Assembly (NCBI GenBank): GCA_023436145.1
Contig: JAEZKP010000027.1
Span: forward strand, 1 to 29,457
DNA: 29,457 nucleotides
Direction: 5' to 3'
Origin: Fibrobacterota bacterium
Lineage (GTDB): Bacteria > Fibrobacterota > Chitinivibrionia > Chitinivibrionales > Chitinispirillaceae
Shown here: positions 25,284 to 29,457 of the stretch, piece after piece
How the letters are laid out: the number at the start of each line of letters is the position of its first letter
How positions within the stretch are numbered: the stretch's first letter is position 1
Translations under genes and position numbers: made by a program
The notes under the pieces: model-generated
What the model saw: the letters and a program-made list of their open reading frames with translations, nothing else
Told to the model about the DNA's origin: nothing
Databases searched by the model: none

Positions 25284-26050
25284 TGAAGGACATGATTCTT
25301 TTTCCGGAAGATATTGACCATCTTAACAGCGTTTTATCACAACTGGTCACTAAAGCGAACCTGCTGCTGGCAGTCCTGATAAATAAAGATGGTCGGTTAC
25401 TCACAAATCAGGGAAGTCTGGAAGTAGTGGACACGGTGTCCCTGGCAGCACTTGTTGCCGGAAATTCTGCCTCCACTCTTGCCATCGCTAATCTGGTAGG
25501 AGAAACCGAATTTTCAACCATGTATCACCAGGGAAGAGATAAACACATCTATATTGCTGTTGTAGATGAAAATACATTCCTGGCCCTCGTCTTTGACGAC
25601 CGCACAAATATCGACAGGGTTAAAGTATTTGCAAGACAATTCGATCGTCAACTTAAAGCAGCATTAGTCCAGGTTTACAACAAAACAGAAGATCAGGTAG
25701 ACCTGGATCTGGGCATGAACCAGTTTGAAGATATCAATTATGATTCAACTCAGCAACCTGCGGGGCCTCCTCAAAATTTTCAGAACACCGTTAATTACTT
25801 TCCCGGACAACCCGAACAGCAGGCACCAGTCAATCCTGAAACATTCTATCCGCCTCCACAGGGGTTCCCTCAACAAGGTCCTGACATTCCGGTCCCTCCG
25901 GTTAGCGGTAGAAGATCCCAGGAAGATTCAGATGTATTTTATCTGGAACCTAATAAAAATCTGCCCAATCAGATGACTCCAACTGATACCAATTACCTTT
26001 ATCTGAAAAACAAAATTAAAGAAACTGTCAAACGAAAAAAAGAGGACTGA
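25283..26050 (+). CDS. mglB: MglB-type roadblock/LC7 GAP with a Pro/Gln-rich tail
   Basis: Residues 1-135 form a roadblock/LC7 domain close to Myxococcus MglB: VLINKDGRLLTNQG (31-44), DTVSLAALVAGN (50-61), LVGETEFSTMYHQG (71-84) and FDDRTNIDRVK (104-114). MglB dimers activate the MglA GTPase and exclude MglA from the lagging pole. Residues about 140-255 are a Pro/Gln/Asn-rich tail ending in a basic helix (LKNKIKETVKRKKED), longer than in the canonical protein. The segment SDVFYLEPN (216-224) resembles DYDVYNLELP in the MglA tail. The ATG at 25283 shares its A with the mglA stop (TGATG), implying translational coupling; the order mglA-mglB is the reverse of that in Myxococcus. ATG at codon 4 is an alternative start. 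The gene converges on a small zinc-ribbon gene 8 bp away. Confidence 0.93.
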   Translation: MKDMILFPEDIDHLNSVLSQLVTKANLLLAVLINKDGRLLTNQGSLEVVDTVSLAALVAGNSASTLAIANLVGETEFSTMYHQGRDKHIYIAVVDENTFLALVFDDRTNIDRVKVFARQFDRQLKAALVQVYNKTEDQVDLDLGMNQFEDINYDSTQQPAGPPQNFQNTVNYFPGQPEQQAPVNPETFYPPPQGFPQQGPDIPVPPVSGRRSQEDSDVFYLEPNKNLPNQMTPTDTNYLYLKNKIKETVKRKKED

Positions 26051-26058
26051 TTATACTA

Positions 26059-26325
26059 TTACCACGCTGAGGACAGAATCATCACCACAATTATTGCGAG
26101 TAAAAAGAGACCTGTAACTATCTGCCAAACCGGCAGACCCATTTTTTTTGTAAATTCCTTCTCTCTTAACTCTTCGTACAGATCATCGTCAACAAGATCT
26201 ATTCCGTCCAGATATGTCTTCTCAGACCAGCCGGTGTTTTCATCTGAACCACAATGAGTGCAAGCCTTGGCCATGGCATCTATCTGCTCACCACAATAAG
26301 GACAAATCGCAAATCTCCTGGACAT
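26059..26325 (-). CDS. Small zinc-ribbon membrane protein
   Basis: 88 residues from the ATG at 26325, chosen because AAGGGA lies just upstream; an ATG at 26355 would add ten residues. The N-terminus holds a CPYCGEQ...CTHCGS zinc ribbon (two CxxC knuckles 14 residues apart). An acidic middle (DGIDLVDDDLYEELREKE) follows, and the C-terminus is one transmembrane helix (WQIVTGLFLLAIIVVMIL). It is probably a tail-anchored protein with the zinc module in the cytoplasm. It converges with mglB; no functional link is shown. Similar small zinc-ribbon/TM proteins are widespread and mostly uncharacterised. Confidence 0.8.
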   Translation of the reverse strand: MSRRFAICPYCGEQIDAMAKACTHCGSDENTGWSEKTYLDGIDLVDDDLYEELREKEFTKKMGLPVWQIVTGLFLLAIIVVMILSSAW

Positions 26326-26504
26326 CGCATTCCCTTCATAAAAACCAGTATACATGTAATCCGGTAAAAGATAAAATACGATATATCGGCTTCAAAAATC
26401 ATTTATTTTGCGTTCTGAAAGAAAATGGAGCTATTTTTCAGCTATCTCATTCATATAAACCAAACTTTCCGCCATTGTAAGGGCTGAAACTGAAAATTTC
26501 CGTT

Positions 26505-27359
26505 ATGCAACTTCCAGTGTCTCTAATTTCAGCTCTCGTTTTAGCTCCACTCACTGCCGGATACATCTCCACATTATTGTTGAGCTACCGCAGACACATT
26601 CCCCACATCCCTGGCCTCCTTTTCCACTCTATACTCCCCAACCCCAAAATGAATATGTCCCACTATTCCACAGCCAGATTCAAAGAATTTCTGAAACTGC
26701 TTAAGGACAGCGGATTCAAAACTCTTACTCTGACTCAGGCAGCCCGGGAGGGTAAAAAAAATGGGAATGAATGCCTGCTCACCTTTGATGATGGAATGGA
26801 ATGCATCTATACCAGAGCTCTGCCACTTTTAAATGAGTTCGACTTCAAATCGACAGTTTTCTGTATCGCAGGTTTTACCGGTCAGACCTCATCCTGGGAC
26901 ATCTTCAATGGTCAGAAACATCTGTCCAGACAACAGATAAGAGAGCTGTCTGATTCCGGACAGGAAATTGGAAGCCACACCTTGACTCATGCAAATCTCC
27001 CATTTCTAAATAACAGAGATCTGGAAAAGGAGCTCAAAGATTCCAAAAAAATCCTGGAAGATATTACCGGAAAGGAAATAACCTCCATCTCATTTCCTTA
27101 TGGAAGCTGGAATAAACACGTTTGGGAAAAAGCGATGGAATCAGGGTATTTATCTGCTACCCTATATAGAAACCACAAAACCATCTCACCAGGGCTTTTC
27201 CCAGTCTATGGAGCCTACCGCTTCGACAGGCCATCAGACATCTTAGGCCGGCTCAGCAAAAGACGTTTTTCTGCATCTGTAGCTACTGCCATTCTCATGT
27301 CCCACTTCTCCAAAGGAACACCTGTAGTTAAATTCAGAAAAAATTACATCATCAGATAA
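26505..27359 (+). CDS. Membrane-anchored NodB-type polysaccharide deacetylase
   Basis: 284 residues. Residues 5-27 are hydrophobic (signal anchor or signal peptide). The NodB domain shows all the main motifs: motif 1 TFDDG (93-97, catalytic base and metal Asp), motif 2 HTLTH (158-162, metal His), and motif 3 SFPYG (196-200). These carbohydrate esterase family 4 enzymes remove N- or O-acetyl groups from chitin, peptidoglycan or capsular sugars; the substrate cannot be named here. ATG at 26505 has only a distant AAGGG; in-frame CTG codons lie upstream, after an in-frame TAA. The gene diverges from the zinc-ribbon gene (about 180 bp) and converges on the radical SAM gene. Confidence 0.9.
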   Translation: MQLPVSLISALVLAPLTAGYISTLLLSYRRHIPHIPGLLFHSILPNPKMNMSHYSTARFKEFLKLLKDSGFKTLTLTQAAREGKKNGNECLLTFDDGMECIYTRALPLLNEFDFKSTVFCIAGFTGQTSSWDIFNGQKHLSRQQIRELSDSGQEIGSHTLTHANLPFLNNRDLEKELKDSKKILEDITGKEITSISFPYGSWNKHVWEKAMESGYLSATLYRNHKTISPGLFPVYGAYRFDRPSDILGRLSKRRFSASVATAILMSHFSKGTPVVKFRKNYIIR

Positions 27360-27408
27360 TCGAGGGTATATGAAGCTCTGATTGCAGAACCAATCTTTGA
27401 GTGAAACG

Positions 27409-28506
27409 TTATCCATCATTTCCGGTCAGATGTCGATAATTACAGAAAAGAAGTTCTCCACTCTTCTGGTCCCGCAGGTGAAGGCCATTTCCTTTACAAT
27501 ACTTCCACACTTTGCAATCACAGCACATACCGGTTTTCGCCCATTCCCTGTTTCTCATGTTCTGGAAACGGTTACTCCAGATATCCCAGAAATCGTCTTT
27601 GTAAATATTGCCCTGGATATAATCCTGCCTCAGAGATGGACAGGCAGATATCGATCCGTCCACCAGAACTGAACCGATCCCTATCCCTGCGCCACAGTTG
27701 AAAGGGATATCACGGACTTCCATTTCATATTCCCCAAGAAATCCTTCACATCCATAAGATGCGATGATTTTCCCCTCCCTGCGGGTTTCCCTGATAAATT
27801 CCATAAGCTCTACAAGTTGACCACCAGATAATCTGAGCTCCCCATTACCACTTGCACGTCCCTTGGGAAAAATAGAAACCAACCTCCATCTCTTTACGCC
27901 CAACTTCACCAGTAAAGCTTTGATTTGATGAAGCATCCCGATATTTCTCTGGTTCACACAAGTCACCACATCAAAAAACAAACCCTTTTTTGACGCCTCT
28001 ACCGCTAATTCAATAGTAACGATCGACTTTTTATATGAATCCGCTTTTCCCCGAAACCAGTTATGCTCCCTCTCCAGACCATCCAGACTGATCGCCATGG
28101 AACTTATTCCAGACTTCAGCAGTTTTTCAAATTTCCGGGCGGTCATAAGATATCCGTTTGTTACAATCCCCCAGGGATATCCCAGCAAACGGATCTGGTG
28201 ACCTGCATCCGCAAGATCATCCCTGATTAAAGGTTCACCACCGGTAATGGCTACGATCATTCTGGAAGGGTTAACCCGATGCTTAATACTCTGAAGCACC
28301 TTGAGGAAATCTTTGGCAGGCATATCCGGATGCTCGGAATCACTTTTGCAATCACTTCCACAATGTAAACAACTCATGTTACAACGGGTCGTACACTCCC
28401 AAAATAAATACCTGAGTTCATGGATAAGAGCGTCTGTATTCTTCTTTACAGAATACAGATTCAAAGCGATCCTCTTCTTAAGAGAAATTTTACCTGGGCT
28501 TATCAT
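27409..28506 (-). CDS. Radical SAM/SPASM protein of the 'rSAM/lipoprotein' (TIGR04133-like) type
   Basis: 365 residues. The radical SAM cluster motif is CNMSCLHC (42-49; C42, C46, C49) inside a Cys-rich stretch with C38 and C53. GGEP is at 89-92. The C-terminal SPASM domain has auxiliary-cluster cysteines C271, C289, C328/C329, C331, C337 and C355, with the phrases GSVLVDGSISACP and KYCKGNGLHLRD. From memory these match the TIGR04133 family known from Bacteroidota, encoded beside a small surface lipoprotein. SPASM enzymes usually modify peptides or proteins. Here the gene overlaps by 4 bp (ATGA) a secreted protein, the natural candidate substrate or partner. The family name rests on recalled motifs, not a search. 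The fold and SPASM assignment are firm. Confidence 0.9.
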   Translation of the reverse strand: MISPGKISLKKRIALNLYSVKKNTDALIHELRYLFWECTTRCNMSCLHCGSDCKSDSEHPDMPAKDFLKVLQSIKHRVNPSRMIVAITGGEPLIRDDLADAGHQIRLLGYPWGIVTNGYLMTARKFEKLLKSGISSMAISLDGLEREHNWFRGKADSYKKSIVTIELAVEASKKGLFFDVVTCVNQRNIGMLHQIKALLVKLGVKRWRLVSIFPKGRASGNGELRLSGGQLVELMEFIRETRREGKIIASYGCEGFLGEYEMEVRDIPFNCGAGIGIGSVLVDGSISACPSLRQDYIQGNIYKDDFWDIWSNRFQNMRNREWAKTGMCCDCKVWKYCKGNGLHLRDQKSGELLFCNYRHLTGNDG

Positions 28507-29261
28507 TTTACCGCTATCTTGGTATTTAATATTCCCCGATCAGTCTCTACATTAATAAAGTAAATGCCTTTGGAATATTTTTCCGTGTTCCAGTTCAGTA
28601 TTCCATCCGGAGATATCACCGGTGATGCTATCAGTTTTCCGCTGATATCTACAATACTTGCAGTATACTTCCCCCCTACTGCCCAATTTCCGATCTTAAG
28701 GGAGACTGTGTTGCCGTAATTGGTCTTTATAATCGAAGGCCTGTCCGCTTTTTTTTCAGGTAAAACACCGGTACAGATATATGGTTCTAAGTATAAGGTT
28801 ACCGTGGTATCTGATTGAGGGTTGAGATAAAGAGGATCTGCGGCAGCAAAACGTTCAAACCGCGCTGCACCGGATTCAGAGTCAGTTTTAACAGCAAATA
28901 TTACCGATTGCTTAGTCGAACCGTTGCTAAAAATGGATTCCGGATATGTAATCACAAATTCACCAGCTGAATCGGTAACAGTGGAATCAAACGCATCAAA
29001 ATAACAACCAAAACCTACACCATAAACCGGTGCAGCAATGGGAGGACCCAGATATAATTTAATATTCTTCAACACTGTAGAATCAGTACGCATCATTGCT
29101 TTCCCGCTGATGGTTTTCTTTTCGATTTTAATGGGAGCATTTTCTGCAGCTATCCCTGAGACAACACAAAATAACGCAAAGGTAAAGGCTATCGCTTTGC
29201 TATATAAAAACAGCAGTGAACGACAGGTCCACACAGAAGCCCTGAGCACCTTCTTTCCCAT
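28503..29261 (-). CDS. Secreted protein with T9SS type A sorting domain, rSAM partner
   Basis: 252 residues. A long N-terminal region ends in a signal peptide (FTFALFCVVSGIAA, about 26-39, cut before ENAP). Residues about 48-160 form a beta-rich domain opening KKTISGKAMMRTD and containing PPIAAPVYGVGFGCYFD (73-89) and TVTDSAGEF (94-102). This layout (V/I-x-G-K-V, YG motif, TD-x-x-G-x-F) recalls the carboxypeptidase-regulatory-like fold of the lipoprotein paired with TIGR04133 enzymes. Residues about 175-252 are a Por/T9SS C-terminal sorting domain (SIVDISGKL, KYSKGIYFINVET), so the protein is expected at the cell surface or outside. There is no lipobox. ATG 29261 follows AGAGGAG. The stop overlaps the radical SAM start as ATGA. 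Being modified by the rSAM enzyme is inference. Confidence 0.82.
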   Translation of the reverse strand: MGKKVLRASVWTCRSLLFLYSKAIAFTFALFCVVSGIAAENAPIKIEKKTISGKAMMRTDSTVLKNIKLYLGPPIAAPVYGVGFGCYFDAFDSTVTDSAGEFVITYPESIFSNGSTKQSVIFAVKTDSESGAARFERFAAADPLYLNPQSDTTVTLYLEPYICTGVLPEKKADRPSIIKTNYGNTVSLKIGNWAVGGKYTASIVDISGKLIASPVISPDGILNWNTEKYSKGIYFINVETDRGILNTKIAVK

Positions 29262-29457
29262 TTATGCAACTCCTCTTTAGTGTTTGTGATGAAGCGGTTT
29301 GATAATTTCAAAGTCAATCATACAGAAAACAATATTGTAACGCTTAAATATGGTTATGTATGAATAATATATACAAAATTAGTTATTTAGTTTCTGTTCA
29401 AAATAGGTCGTTTTTTACACAATACCTTAATATTAATTCTTCGTGTATTTCAAAACA
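29262..29457. other. AT-rich upstream region of the T9SS/rSAM operon
   Basis: 196 bp, very AT-rich, with no ORF. It should contain the promoter of the 28503-29261 gene, but I found no -35/-10 pair I would defend. A weak dyad TTTGA-TAATT-TCAAA lies at 29298-29312. The ribosome site AGAGGAG for the downstream gene lies at the left end. Confidence 0.5.

Noticed and set aside
26505..27359. Deacetylase as part of the rSAM/T9SS operon
   Set aside because: It is on the opposite strand and convergent with the rSAM gene, so it cannot share the transcript.

Overview
The window (about 29.5 kb, moderate GC, densely coding) looks like a chromosomal segment from a Gram-negative bacterium of the Fibrobacterota/Chlorobiota/Bacteroidota (FCB) group. 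Fibrobacterota, Chitinispirillia-like, is the best guess. The grounds are a type IX secretion (T9SS) C-terminal sorting domain, an rSAM/SPASM enzyme of a type otherwise known from Bacteroidota, an MglA/MglB pair very close to the Myxococcus proteins, large TPR envelope proteins, and chitobiase-type beta-sandwich repeats joined to a SUMF1 domain. This placement is inference; no rRNA gene is present. I see no tRNA, CRISPR array, insertion sequence or prophage.

Layout. (1) 1-222: 5' part of a secreted coiled-coil protein, minus strand, cut by the window edge. (2) 318-7230, minus strand, read from 7230 down: a fused E1 alpha/beta 2-oxoacid dehydrogenase; a lipoyl domain fused to a ketoacyl-ACP synthase III; a RadC-family JAMM protein; a PaaK-like AMP-forming ligase; a GT2-DUF2062 membrane glycosyltransferase. 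The first two overlap by 8 bp and together look like a shortened route from 2-oxo acids to a KAS III condensation, with the usual E2 acyltransferase domain absent. (3) 7355-8536, plus: a diverged PHP-domain protein. (4) 8567-19458, minus: a tight three-gene operon for envelope proteins (TPR protein with a TolB/CsgG-like N-terminus; nine chitobiase-type repeats + PKD + SUMF1; a ~1,900-residue TPR/coiled-coil protein). (5) 19788-20045, plus: rpsT (bS20) with promoter and terminator. (6) 20213-26050, plus: a TPR/zinc-module membrane protein, a DUF4388 (PATAN) membrane protein, then mglA and mglB, both carrying long Pro/Gln-rich tails. (7) 26059-26325, minus: small zinc-ribbon membrane protein. 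(8) 26505-27359, plus: membrane-anchored NodB-type polysaccharide deacetylase. (9) 27409-29261, minus: a secreted protein with a T9SS sorting domain, overlapping by 4 bp a radical SAM/SPASM enzyme.

Most promising systems. First, E1alpha/beta plus lipoyl-KAS III, which could channel an acyl group from a 2-oxo acid straight onto a condensing enzyme. Second, the rSAM/SPASM enzyme paired with a T9SS-exported protein, which resembles the Bacteroidota 'rSAM/lipoprotein' pair but with a different route to the surface. Third, the tailed MglA/MglB pair, whose tails share a short acidic-aromatic motif. The operon in (4) may encode a periplasmic or outer-membrane scaffold; a link to surface motility or secretion is only inferred from the neighbouring polarity GTPase and the T9SS signal.
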